Source: Burkholderia sp. USMB20 (lineage in GTDB: Bacteria; Pseudomonadota; Gammaproteobacteria; Burkholderiales; Burkholderiaceae). From it: DNA of 64,000 nucleotides. The DNA is taken from contig NZ_JTAN02000012.1 in NCBI RefSeq assembly GCF_000949135.2, forward strand, positions 124,001 through 188,000, read 5' to 3'. Below the pieces are notes generated by a model. That model was not told the DNA's origin. It searched no databases and worked only from the letters and a program-made list of their open reading frames with translations. This document shows, piece after piece, positions 18,694 through 26,789 of this stretch; positions within the stretch are counted from its first letter, which is position 1, and each line of letters begins with the position of its first letter. The translations under genes and the position numbers were made by a program.

Positions 18694-21294
18694 ATGCCCG
18701 ATCAAACCGATATTCCCGCCCCCCAAGCCCCGTTACATCCTCAGTATTCCTTAGGGAAGTGGGCAGCCTTCGCCCCCGCAGGATACACCTCGCCCACGGT
18801 CGACACCCAGCCCGCAGGCGATGACCCAGCAGCCAACGCGCCTGCCCAGGTCCAAGCCGCACAGTCGAGCGCCGCACCCGCACCCACGGACCTCTCGACA
18901 GTCCCGGTCTCCAAGCTTCTAGCCGCCTATCAGCGAGCCTCAGCGGCCAAGGACTCGGACGCCATGGGCCAACTCTCGGATGCCCTCGGACCTCGGCTGG
19001 TGGACGGTCTCCAGCGAGCGCAGTCGGCTAACGATTCAGACGCCGTGAGCCAGATTCAGGGGATGATTGCCCAGATCGGCGGAGCCGGGTCGCCGCAGGC
19101 GCAGATGCACCCCGCAGGCGTAGCCGCAGGAAGCCCTCCGACGGCCGCGCAGGCTCCAGGGCAGGCAACCCCACAGGGCATCCTATTGCGGCCCCGCAGT
19201 CCCACGGCACAGCCGCAAAGAGCGCCGTTAGCGGTCGCAGGGACAGCCGACAACGTAGGCCCCCCGGCCTCAGCCAAGAATCCGACCCTGGGCGAGGCCC
19301 TCGGGCAGTTCGCGAACCAACTATGGCAGCATCCGGGGTCGACGCTTTCGAATATCGGCAGCGCAATCGCCAAGGGGGCGCAGCAGATTGGCCACGGCCT
19401 GGAAACAGCTCCGCTCCACACGGTGGACTCAGCGGTCCGAGGCGCGGCCGACGGTCTCACCTTCGGCGCAGCAGACAAGCTGGCAGCTTTGGCCGAGTCC
19501 GTCCGTAACGGGACCTCCTACCAGGACGAGCTGCTGAAACAGCGACAGCAGGACCAAGCGGGCGGGGCGGCATTCACGGCCGGTCAACTCGCTGCGCCAC
19601 TCGTCCCAGGAGCCGGCGCAGTCTCGCTGGCAGGTAAAGCAGCCGAGCTTGTGCCGACCGCTAGCAAGATTGCCCGTATGGCAGCGGGGGCGGTCGCTGG
19701 CGGTGTCGAGGGCGGGGCCAGCTACCTGGGCCACAACGACGGGCAGCAGAACCCGGACGACCTCAACACGGCGATGACGCTGGGAGCCGCAGGCGGCATG
19801 CTCCCCGGCCTCTTCACGGGTCCGACCCAAGCCCAGCGGGCCGCTCAGTTCCTCCAGGACACCGCAGCCGCCCAGGCAGCGGCAGGACCGAAGCCCGGTC
19901 TCGTTGCGAGCGCCCTAAAGCAGCTTGGGACCCTGGGGCAGACAGGGGCGGAAGCGAACGCCGGGACCATGGCCGCAGCCCAGCGGGACGCCGGGATCAT
20001 TCAGGACCTTAGCGCCCTGCAGAACCGAGCGACCCAGGGCGGGGCCAAGCTGGGAGCAGCAGACGCGAACGCACTGGCCAACGGATACGCCCAGCAGGCC
20101 GGGGCGAACGTCCGCCAGCTTGTCGGTAACGGTGTTGTCGACCAACAATCCGGCAATCAGTTGCTCGGGGCGCTCCAGGGCGCTCGGGGTCTCAACGATG
20201 CTCAGGTCGCCGGGATTCGAAATATGCCGGGATTGCCCCAGGGCGTGGGGGATGCGGTAGCGGACGCGATCCAGCAGAAGCAACGAACCCTTGCGATTAC
20301 GGCAGCGGTCCCGGTGTCGAGCAACCCGCTCCTGAGCGTGGCCCGTATGGCCGTTGATAACGGAGCCTTGCATCTCATCCCTGGTATCGGTCCGCTCCTG
20401 AACCTCAAGTCGATCCGCGAGGGAATCACGGGACTCCTCGGGGGCCGCGAGAATCGCACGGCAAACATCGCCAGCGCAATCGGACAGGCAAACAACGCGG
20501 GAGCGTTCTTGGCCCAGCAGGGACCAGGGCAAGCGGTCCAGAGTGCCGCAGGACTGGCACAGATGGCCCGGAGTGCCCAAGCGGCGCGAGCAGCGGCCCA
20601 GGCGTCTCAGCAGGCAGCGGCAGTGAACACCCAGGCCGGCGCGTTCATCGGTCGCGGGATGCAGGCGGCAGCGGCCCAGCGGGCAACCTTGGCCCAGGGA
20701 CCCGCACAGCGGCTGGCAGCGGCCCAAGCAGCAGCCCAGGCAGCAGCGGCCCAGCAGCAACGGAACACGCTCCAAGCTGCTACCCGGATGCCGCTGGGCG
20801 GCGGATACCAGACCCTCCTCCAGGGCGGGCAATCTGGTCTCAACCTCACGCCGCAGCAGGCCAACGCAGGGCTTCGGATCCTCTCGAATCACCCGGTGCT
20901 TGGTCCCATCGCGAACGAAATGCGGCAGACGGGCGGCGTGGCAGATCCGACGCAGTTCTATGCGCTGCAGAACGGGCTTAGGGGACTTCAGAGCAACGGA
21001 GCAATTCCACAGACCGCGTCCCCGGCACTCCAGGCCGCGCAGTTCGCACAAGCCCCCACGGTTCGCAACCCGGCAGCCTATGCCGCAGCCGTCAGCCGCA
21101 ATCAGGCGATGGTCGACCACGCAGTTGCGAACGCTCCCAGCCCGCACCTTGCGTCCGTGGCTCATCAACTCGGGGCCACCAGCTCCCCTGTAGTGAAACA
21201 GCAAGCGATTAATGCCGTGATGAAGAAGGCGTCCCCGTCTGAACGCTCCTATCTCACGACCTATGTAAAACCGCTGGTCAATTACGGTAAGTGA
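18694..21294 (+). CDS. 866-residue Ala/Gln-rich protein resembling phage DNA-ejection (internal virion) proteins
   Basis: Low-complexity protein very rich in Ala, Gln and Gly. The segment AVRGAADGLTFGAADKLAAL followed by SYQDELLKQRQQDQAG and a hydrophobic Gly/Ala stretch (AAPLVPGAGAVSLAG, later AAGAVAGGVEGGASYLG) is a pattern I recall from internal-virion or ejection proteins of podovirus-like phages. Long coiled, Gln/Ala repeats fill the C-terminal half. No enzymatic motif is seen. It is the only structural-type gene in the element. A satellite might use it to modify the helper's particle or injection. Confidence 0.55.
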   Translation: MPDQTDIPAPQAPLHPQYSLGKWAAFAPAGYTSPTVDTQPAGDDPAANAPAQVQAAQSSAAPAPTDLSTVPVSKLLAAYQRASAAKDSDAMGQLSDALGPRLVDGLQRAQSANDSDAVSQIQGMIAQIGGAGSPQAQMHPAGVAAGSPPTAAQAPGQATPQGILLRPRSPTAQPQRAPLAVAGTADNVGPPASAKNPTLGEALGQFANQLWQHPGSTLSNIGSAIAKGAQQIGHGLETAPLHTVDSAVRGAADGLTFGAADKLAALAESVRNGTSYQDELLKQRQQDQAGGAAFTAGQLAAPLVPGAGAVSLAGKAAELVPTASKIARMAAGAVAGGVEGGASYLGHNDGQQNPDDLNTAMTLGAAGGMLPGLFTGPTQAQRAAQFLQDTAAAQAAAGPKPGLVASALKQLGTLGQTGAEANAGTMAAAQRDAGIIQDLSALQNRATQGGAKLGAADANALANGYAQQAGANVRQLVGNGVVDQQSGNQLLGALQGARGLNDAQVAGIRNMPGLPQGVGDAVADAIQQKQRTLAITAAVPVSSNPLLSVARMAVDNGALHLIPGIGPLLNLKSIREGITGLLGGRENRTANIASAIGQANNAGAFLAQQGPGQAVQSAAGLAQMARSAQAARAAAQASQQAAAVNTQAGAFIGRGMQAAAAQRATLAQGPAQRLAAAQAAAQAAAAQQQRNTLQAATRMPLGGGYQTLLQGGQSGLNLTPQQANAGLRILSNHPVLGPIANEMRQTGGVADPTQFYALQNGLRGLQSNGAIPQTASPALQAAQFAQAPTVRNPAAYAAAVSRNQAMVDHAVANAPSPHLASVAHQLGATSSPVVKQQAINAVMKKASPSERSYLTTYVKPLVNYGK

Positions 21295-21378
21295 CGAACC
21301 CAGCAACCCTAGCAGCGGCGGGCCTTAGCGCCCGTTGCACCCACTACACAACTCCTCACCAATCCCGAAGCCCCTTGG

Positions 21379-21394
21379 ACCCGAAATTTCGGGT
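21379..21394. promoter_or_regulatory. 16-bp perfect palindrome ahead of the ParB-like gene
   Basis: ACCCGAAATTTCGGGT, perfectly self-complementary, about 30 bases before the chosen start at 21426, with no T-run. It is probably an operator or a ParB/parS-like site. Confidence 0.5.
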
Positions 21395-21425
21395 TCCTCT
21401 GGGCGTCATATCGAGATACAAAAAC

Positions 21426-22373
21426 ATGCCAAACCCCTTGTCAGATAAGGCCCGCAAGCCGCATGAGTGGACTGCGGCCGACCTCGGAATTTTGCAGATT
21501 CAGTGGAAAAAAAGCGCCCCTGAGACCCTGTCCGTCCCCCTCAAAAAGGTGCTGGTCTGCCCGAAGGTATTCCAGGTACGCGACCTCCGCACCAAGTCGA
21601 AAGCCGGTATAACTAACAACGACCATGTAACGAAGCTGGCGGAGCGCCTGGACAAAGAGACCGACTTAGACCCTATCCTGGTCCTGCCCATTAGCGCTAA
21701 CCGGTTTGTTATCGTTGACGGGACGCACCGCAGGGCCGCATATGACCGCAGGCAGCGCCAAAACATCCCCGTGCGGGTCTTTACCGGGACGCTGGACGAG
21801 GCCCGAGTGGCCGCAGGGCGCAGCGACAACGCGAAGAAGCGCCTTGAATGGTCCTCAGCGGAAAAGTCGCAATACCTTTACCAGCTCATCCTGGAGCGCC
21901 TGAGTGCAACCAGCGACAAGCGCATGACCCACAAACAATGTGCCGAGGCCGCAGACAGGACCCCACGTCTGGCCGAGCATATGGAGCGGTTCATTCGGCG
22001 CTGTACGGATGCGGGCCTCCCGATCCCTGAGAAGTGGAACGGCGGCGCGTGGGCAACGGACGAGGGCGAGTCTGAGAGCGCCGAAGAGCGCATGGCCCGA
22101 CAGTTCGCTGAGAAGCTGCGGAGCGCCCTGGGACCCCTCAGCTCCAAGGCGAAAGCGCGGGCGCTTGGGATCGCCCTGGGCCAATACACGGAACGTGCGG
22201 GCGAGGTCGCCATGGCCCTGGTCGAGGACCAGGGACTCCAGGAGACGGTCGTAGAGGGGTTTGATGAGATGGTCGCAGAACAGGCCGAGGAACACCTGGA
22301 GGCCCTGCAAGCCGAGTTGGCCGCGCAGGAGTGTCTAGCAGGGCTGTCTGCAGCCGTGGGCGCTGGGTTCTAA
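21426..22373 (+). CDS. ParB/sulfiredoxin-like DNA-binding protein of the element
   Basis: 315 residues from ATG 21426. The frame reaches upstream to a GTG at 21291 that overlaps the previous stop, but the palindrome lies in that part. The N-terminal half shows the ParB-like core VIVDGTHRRAAYDRR, with KLAERLDKETDLDPILVLP ahead of it, as in ParB N-terminal domains. The middle has a helix-turn-helix-like segment (THKQCAEAADRTPRLAEHM). The C-terminus is acidic and helical (AEEHLEALQAELAAQE). It could be a partition, transcription or replication regulator. No ParA is encoded nearby. Confidence 0.7.
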   Translation: MPNPLSDKARKPHEWTAADLGILQIQWKKSAPETLSVPLKKVLVCPKVFQVRDLRTKSKAGITNNDHVTKLAERLDKETDLDPILVLPISANRFVIVDGTHRRAAYDRRQRQNIPVRVFTGTLDEARVAAGRSDNAKKRLEWSSAEKSQYLYQLILERLSATSDKRMTHKQCAEAADRTPRLAEHMERFIRRCTDAGLPIPEKWNGGAWATDEGESESAEERMARQFAEKLRSALGPLSSKAKARALGIALGQYTERAGEVAMALVEDQGLQETVVEGFDEMVAEQAEEHLEALQAELAAQECLAGLSAAVGAGF

Positions 22374-22516
22374 TCACACAACGGCGCGGCTGCCTTGCTC
22401 ACCCACACCGCCCGCATCTCCAGCGGGTATCCCTTGCCGTAGTTCGCGCCCATGCCCGGGGTCTTGTGGCCGGTCATAGAGGTACCGTGCGTGACCTCGG
22501 AAGCGACTGGCTGTAG
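22370..22516 (-). pseudogene. 3' remnant of a tyrosine recombinase (integrase)
   Basis: On the minus strand an open frame encodes VASEVTHGTSMTGHKTPGM and then GANYGKGYPLEMRAVWVSK before a stop at 22370. The His-Gly, GHKT and Tyr in NYGKGY fit the last catalytic His and the nucleophilic Tyr of phage integrases. An in-frame stop lies at 22559-22561, so only about 48 conserved codons remain. The stop codon overlaps that of the convergent ParB-like gene. The rest of the integrase has been replaced by the ATPase/TOPRIM and serine-integrase segment. Confidence 0.65.
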
Positions 22517-22658
22517 ATTGAAACTTCCCCTATATGAATCCTGCCCGGCTGGCGGCCGCTATGCGCCCAATCGAACGGACACACAATCTCCCTAGAATAA
22601 GGCACCCGCGCCGCCGCTCGCGATATCCGGATACACTTCCGAAAAACAAGGAGAAAAC
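22517..22658. other. Junction and leader region before the ATPase gene
   Basis: Non-coding. Base composition changes here from the GC-rich element to the lower-GC ATPase/TOPRIM pair. AAGGAG at 22648-22653 is the ribosome site for the GTG start at 22659. No clear promoter was identified. Confidence 0.35.
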
Positions 22659-23738
22659 GTGCTCAAGAGTGTCGTTATCGAAAACTACAAGGGGCTAGAG
22701 CATCTCGAGGTGCCGAATATGGCGTACTTCAACCTCGTCGGGGGGCGGAACGATGTCGGCAAGTCCTCCTTGCTGGAGGCCATCTTCGCGTACTTTGACC
22801 GCGTCAACCCCACTGCGCTTTTTAGTCATTTGGGGTGGCGGGGCATAACTACGGTCGCAGGAACCCCGGAGAATCTTTGGGGACCGGCATTCAGCCAGTT
22901 CGATCTAAGCCGAATCATGAGCATCGCAGGCACCGATACGAACGGGATTACCGATATAGTTACATTCCGTCTCGACAGGAACCACGTTCGCCCTACGGCT
23001 TTCACCCCGTTCACCGGCGGAGTTGCAAACATAGGTACTCTCAAGAGCGAACCTGGGCAGGTTGCGCTTGCGGTTCGCGCGAAGCGCGGCACAAAGACGC
23101 TGCAGGAGACTTTCGTTACTTTCAATGCCGGCGGATTTTCGGCAACCGGCAGCATTCAAGAAAGTCAAGCAGCGCAAGCCGCCTATTTGACTATTCCTGG
23201 ACGCCTCAATGATGCGAATGGACCTATTCGTTTGACGCAATTGGATTCCGAGGGAAAGACCGACCAAGTCTTAGCGGCGGCAAAGCTGATCGAGCCGAGA
23301 GTTGAGGGGTTGAGTGTCGGCGCGGGATTGAATGGAACAACGTTTATTAACGTCGCGATTAAAGACTTGCCGAAAAAAGTCCCATTATCGTATTTGGGAT
23401 CGGGCGTCTCTGTTGTGGTAAACGCAGTTCTTGCGATACTAACAGCGCCGGGCGGCATGGTCCTGCTGGATGAATTGGAAGTTGGCATTCATCATAGCTC
23501 GCTGGAAATCGTCATCAAGGCGCTGAGTGAGGCCGCTTTCAGTAGCAAGTGCCAAGTTGTAGCGACGAGCCACAGCTATGAGTGCATAAGAGCCGCCTTT
23601 AATGTCTTCGAACAGTTTGATGAAAAGCGGTTTGCCTATCATCGACTTGAAAGAAACAAAGAATCGAGAGTTGTGGCAAAGACCTATCCCAAGGAAGCAT
23701 TAGCCTATGCCCTTGATAGCGAATGGGAAGTTAGATAA
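22659..23738 (+). CDS. OLD/ABC-type ATPase (AAA_15/AAA_21-like), first gene of a pair
   Basis: 359-residue SMC/ABC-like ATPase. The N-terminus MLKSVVIENYKGLEHLEV is typical of OLD and RecF-like proteins. Walker A is GRNDVGKSS (29-37), the signature-like loop is YLGSGVS (245-251), Walker B ends in Asp271-Glu272 (VLLDELEVG), and the H-loop His305 is in ATSHS. No TOPRIM domain is fused. It is supplied by the next gene through a TAATG overlap. GTG start with AAGGAG. Its GC content is visibly lower than that of the flanking genes, suggesting separate acquisition. The family suggests an ATP-driven sensor in antiphage defence, as in class-4 OLD (PARIS) systems. The role here is inferred. Confidence 0.85.
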   Translation: MLKSVVIENYKGLEHLEVPNMAYFNLVGGRNDVGKSSLLEAIFAYFDRVNPTALFSHLGWRGITTVAGTPENLWGPAFSQFDLSRIMSIAGTDTNGITDIVTFRLDRNHVRPTAFTPFTGGVANIGTLKSEPGQVALAVRAKRGTKTLQETFVTFNAGGFSATGSIQESQAAQAAYLTIPGRLNDANGPIRLTQLDSEGKTDQVLAAAKLIEPRVEGLSVGAGLNGTTFINVAIKDLPKKVPLSYLGSGVSVVVNAVLAILTAPGGMVLLDELEVGIHHSSLEIVIKALSEAAFSSKCQVVATSHSYECIRAAFNVFEQFDEKRFAYHRLERNKESRVVAKTYPKEALAYALDSEWEVR

Positions 23739-24397
23739 TGACTCGACCGAAATCAAAGAAAATCTCAAAACAAAAGGTCTTGCTGGTCGAAGGGCGCGAT
23801 GAGGAGGAACTCATTAACAAAATCCTTCGCCGTGCGGATAGAACTGATGTCGAAATTTTCCAAAGCGAAGGGAAGGACAACATCAACCGGGCCATCGGTG
23901 CGATGAAGTTCTTCGAGGGTTTCGATGATGTTACGCATTTTGGTGTCATTCGCGATGCTGATGGCGATGCGAACGCCGCTTTCACAAGCGTCCAGCATGG
24001 GCTGCGGCAACACGGATTGCCTATGCCAGACGCCCCGAGCAACCCGAATACAGTGGGAGCTTTGACGACCTCGGTGCTCATTTTGCCGGGCAACGGACAG
24101 CCGGGCATGCTGGAGACGCTGGTTTGGCGCACGGTTGAAACCACCCAAATTGCGCAAGAGGCGGAAACCTTTCTTACACGATGTCGGGGAATCCTCCCAC
24201 CCGCAGACAACGGTGCGAGACCGGATGGGCCAGACGGATGGCGTGCGCCTAGAAATGTCGACAAGGCACGCATTTGCGCACTACTGTCGACAATGATCGA
24301 CCCGCAGGGGCGTATGGGAATCGCTGCGCAGCAGAACTACTTCGACTTGCAGCATCAAGAACTCCGCCCGCTGACGGACTACATTGCGGCCCTGTAG
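23738..24397 (+). CDS. TOPRIM/DUF3226-like protein, partner of the ATPase
   Basis: 219 residues. The N-terminal strand VLLVEGRDEEELINKIL gives the TOPRIM Glu18-Gly-x-Asp21 motif, and GVIRDADGDAN gives the Asp73-x-Asp75-x-Asp77 motif, the metal-binding signature of TOPRIM nucleases and DUF3226 proteins. The ATG overlaps the stop of the ATPase gene (TAATG), so translation is probably coupled and a fixed ratio of the two proteins expected. By analogy with PARIS AriB it may be the toxic effector. DUF3226 members are largely uncharacterised. It ends 4 bases before the convergent integrase stop. Confidence 0.82.
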   Translation: MTRPKSKKISKQKVLLVEGRDEEELINKILRRADRTDVEIFQSEGKDNINRAIGAMKFFEGFDDVTHFGVIRDADGDANAAFTSVQHGLRQHGLPMPDAPSNPNTVGALTTSVLILPGNGQPGMLETLVWRTVETTQIAQEAETFLTRCRGILPPADNGARPDGPDGWRAPRNVDKARICALLSTMIDPQGRMGIAAQQNYFDLQHQELRPLTDYIAAL

Positions 24398-24400
24398 CCG

Positions 24401-25960
24401 CTACGCCGGGACACCCGCTAGTGCGGGGTCCTGAGTCTCGTCAGTCTCCAGCCACTGATACGTGGTCCGCACCACGGCCCCGCTATGCGCGGTCATGACC
24501 AACATGCCGGTCTGGTAGTCGACCACCACCGAGGCGAATAGCTCGCGCAACGCGGTATTGGCCGCTGAGACCCCGCCGCCGTCGAGCGCCCCCCGGAGGT
24601 CTCCGAGGCGTGCCGCAAGGCTCCGAGTCCCGAGCAGGGTCCGCTTGCCCCTTATCGTCTCCTGCAATTCCTCCAACTCGGTCTCCAGTTCCCGGAGTCG
24701 CTTAGTGATCGCGGGGGAGCGGCCGACTGTCGCGAGCGTGTCGACCAGTTCCTCAATCTGATCTCCCAGGGCCATCGCGGTGGCGTCTAGTTTGGTGATC
24801 TCGTCCGCGAGACCTTCGGACCCGTACGCGGATAGGGACGCGGCGATCTCGTCATAGCTCGAGCGCACGGCGATCTCCACATAATCGAGCCGCACGGCCT
24901 TGTAATCGCACCCCGCGCCGCCCTTGGCCCGAGCGCAGACCAGATAGGGCTTGCCTGCCTTGGAGCCTCTGCCCTTGGTTACCCGGGTCATTCGTGAGCC
25001 GCACAGGGGGCAGACCGCCAGACCCGCCAACACGTTCTGAAGCGGCACCGCGCCCTTGGTCTTGGTGTTCCCCGAGGTTGCCTTCAATGCCTGGGCGCGG
25101 GCGAAGGTCTCCTGGTCGATCACGGCCGGGTAATAGTCCGGGACGGTGCCATGTGGCTGGCGTTGCGCCTTGCCGTCGACATGCTCCAGGGTGCGGGTAG
25201 TCAGCGTACCAATCACGGCGGGGTTCGTCTGAATCTTGTGAACATAGGACCCGTGCCATTGCTGGGCATGACCGAACGGGGCGATCCCCTCTTCATTGAA
25301 CGTCCGGGCGATGGTCTCTTTCCCCTGGCCCTCCAGGGTGAGCGCGAAGACCCTACGGACCAGGGCGGCGCGGTCTTCGATCACTTCGATTCGACCGCGA
25401 GGCGAGCTATCGTCCTTGACCACCTGGAGCCAAGCGGGAACCTTGGACGTGAGAACTGCCCCCTCAGACTGGACCCTTGCCCGCTTGGCCGACCATGCCT
25501 GTTTGAGCCGCTTGGACTTGGTCAGCGATTCCTCATGAGCGCGGATCATGACCAGGAGCGACATGATCAGGTCGAGCGGGTTGGCGTCAATCGCGGCCTT
25601 GCTGTACACCTTGCCGTCCCCGAGGGTCACCAAGGTAACGCCCTGGCTCACAATGCGCAGGAACAGGGTTTGAGCGTCAGTGGCGACGTTTCTGGAGATG
25701 CGGTCCAGGGATTCAACCAAGAGGTAGCAGTTCGAGTCTATATCTCCATCCTCCACGGCCCGTAAGAACAGATTGAGTGCCCCCGTGGCTGCGTTCTTGC
25801 CCCGAAAGGCTGACACGCCCCGGTCCGCAAACCGAAGTTCCGTGTCTAGCTCCAGGCCGTGTTGCTGCGCGTAGGCTTCGGCGAGAGCGGTCTGTCGGCG
25901 GAAGGAATCACCCTGGGCCTGCTCAGGGGTCGAGAACCGGAGATAGGAATAGGCTTTCAT
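24401..25960 (-). CDS. Large serine integrase of the element
   Basis: 519-residue site-specific recombinase. Catalytic domain: MKAYSYLRFSTPEQ with nucleophile Ser10, and ESLDRISRN. A recombinase domain follows (PAWLQVV, RRVFALTLEGQGKETIARTF). The zinc ribbon is CPLCGSRM with CARAKGGAGC, and it is followed by a coiled coil (ELETELEELQETIRG) and a short C-terminal tail. It starts 34 bases from the right attachment core, the normal position of an integrase. It should integrate the element into comM. Excision would need a directionality factor, which was not identified. Confidence 0.95.
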   Translation of the reverse strand: MKAYSYLRFSTPEQAQGDSFRRQTALAEAYAQQHGLELDTELRFADRGVSAFRGKNAATGALNLFLRAVEDGDIDSNCYLLVESLDRISRNVATDAQTLFLRIVSQGVTLVTLGDGKVYSKAAIDANPLDLIMSLLVMIRAHEESLTKSKRLKQAWSAKRARVQSEGAVLTSKVPAWLQVVKDDSSPRGRIEVIEDRAALVRRVFALTLEGQGKETIARTFNEEGIAPFGHAQQWHGSYVHKIQTNPAVIGTLTTRTLEHVDGKAQRQPHGTVPDYYPAVIDQETFARAQALKATSGNTKTKGAVPLQNVLAGLAVCPLCGSRMTRVTKGRGSKAGKPYLVCARAKGGAGCDYKAVRLDYVEIAVRSSYDEIAASLSAYGSEGLADEITKLDATAMALGDQIEELVDTLATVGRSPAITKRLRELETELEELQETIRGKRTLLGTRSLAARLGDLRGALDGGGVSAANTALRELFASVVVDYQTGMLVMTAHSGAVVRTTYQWLETDETQDPALAGVPA

Positions 25961-25993
25961 GCCGGGAGTATAATGCGGGTCCTACCAACACAC

Positions 25994-26003
25994 CATCAGC
26001 ATG
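25994..26003. repeat. Right attachment core (attR)
   Basis: CATCAGCATG, identical to 15420-15429. To its right the comM codons Gly-Gly-His-His continue on the minus strand. To its left the element sequence makes the truncated comM frame end Met-Val-Cys-Trp-stop. Confidence 0.85.
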
Positions 26004-26789
26004 TGGTGCCCGCCCGCGGCGGCGACTTCGAGCGCGCGCCGGGCGCCGCGCTGGCCGACGACGTCCGCGAGATCGGGGCGGCCGGCGCCGCACGCCGTCG
26101 AGGCCGGGCGCCTCGACCGGCGCGAGCCGGCATCCGGCGCACCGGCCAGATGCGCGCACAGCGCGGCAGATCGGGCGCGCCGAACACGGTGACACCGGGC
26201 ACCAGCGCGGCCTCGGCCGCGCTGTCGAGCGGCAGGTACAGCTCGGGCGGACGGGCTGCGGCCGCCGGCCCGGACGGCGCGACGGCCGCGGCACAAGACC
26301 CGAAGCCCGCGCGGGCCCGCGGCGGCGGCCGAAGCCGGATCCGGTCTCCGCAGCGCAGGACCCGAAGCCCGCTCCAGTCGCCGCGACGCGCCAGTCCCGT
26401 GCCGCGCCGCACGCCATCGCGAACGCGCCCCGCATCGGCCGCAGCGCGCCGGTCAGCGACAGTTCGCCCGCGAATTCGCGGCCGGCCAGCGCGTCGGCCG
26501 GGAGCTGGCCGTTCGCGGCGAGGATGCCGAGCGCGATCGGCAGGTCGAAGCGGCCGGACTCCTTCGGCAGGTCGGCCGGCGCGAGATTGACGGTGATGCG
26601 CCTGACGGGGAAGTCGAATCCGCAGTTCTGCAGCGCGGCGCGCACGCGCTCGCGGCTTTCGCGGACTTCGAGATCGGGCAGGCCGACGATCGAGAACGAC
26701 GGCAATCCGTTGGCAAGATGGACTTCGACGGTGACGTCCGGCGCGCGGCCGGCCGCCGGCGCGCGACTGCGCACCACGGCGAGCGACAT
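25994..26789 (-). pseudogene. comM: comM, 5' part (N-terminal domain), frameshifted and cut by the element
   Basis: Amino-terminal third of ComM. Intact family sequence runs from MSLAVVRSRAPAAGRAPD through GLPSFSIVGLPDLEVRES, VNLAPADLPKESGRFD and ELSLTGALRPMRGAFAMACG. After that the conserved blocks change frame several times: ELYLPLDSAAEAALVPG in one frame, ALCAHLAGAPDA in another, LAPVEAPGLDG in the first again, then DLADVVGQRGARRALEV up to AAAGGHHMLM at the break. At least four single-base shifts are needed between about 26040 and 26400. A near-repeat of AGFGSCAA-coding DNA lies in the same stretch. This could be decay after disruption or sequencing error. Confidence 0.88.

Larger units (their letters stand above)
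15420..25993. mobile_element. Serine-integrase element (phage satellite-like) inserted in comM
   Basis: A 10.57 kb insertion bounded by the identical 10-bp core CATCAGCATG at 15420-15429 and 25994-26003. Removing one copy and the interior joins GGHHMLM to IGPPGAGKS, the intact ComM frame. The cargo is a small membrane protein, a resolvase, a 43-residue peptide, a zinc-ribbon protein, an HNH nuclease, an ejection-like protein, a ParB-like protein, a tyrosine integrase remnant, an ATPase/TOPRIM pair and a large serine integrase adjoining the right end. No head, terminase, portal or tail genes are visible, which suggests a satellite or a strongly reduced prophage. Confidence 0.9.
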
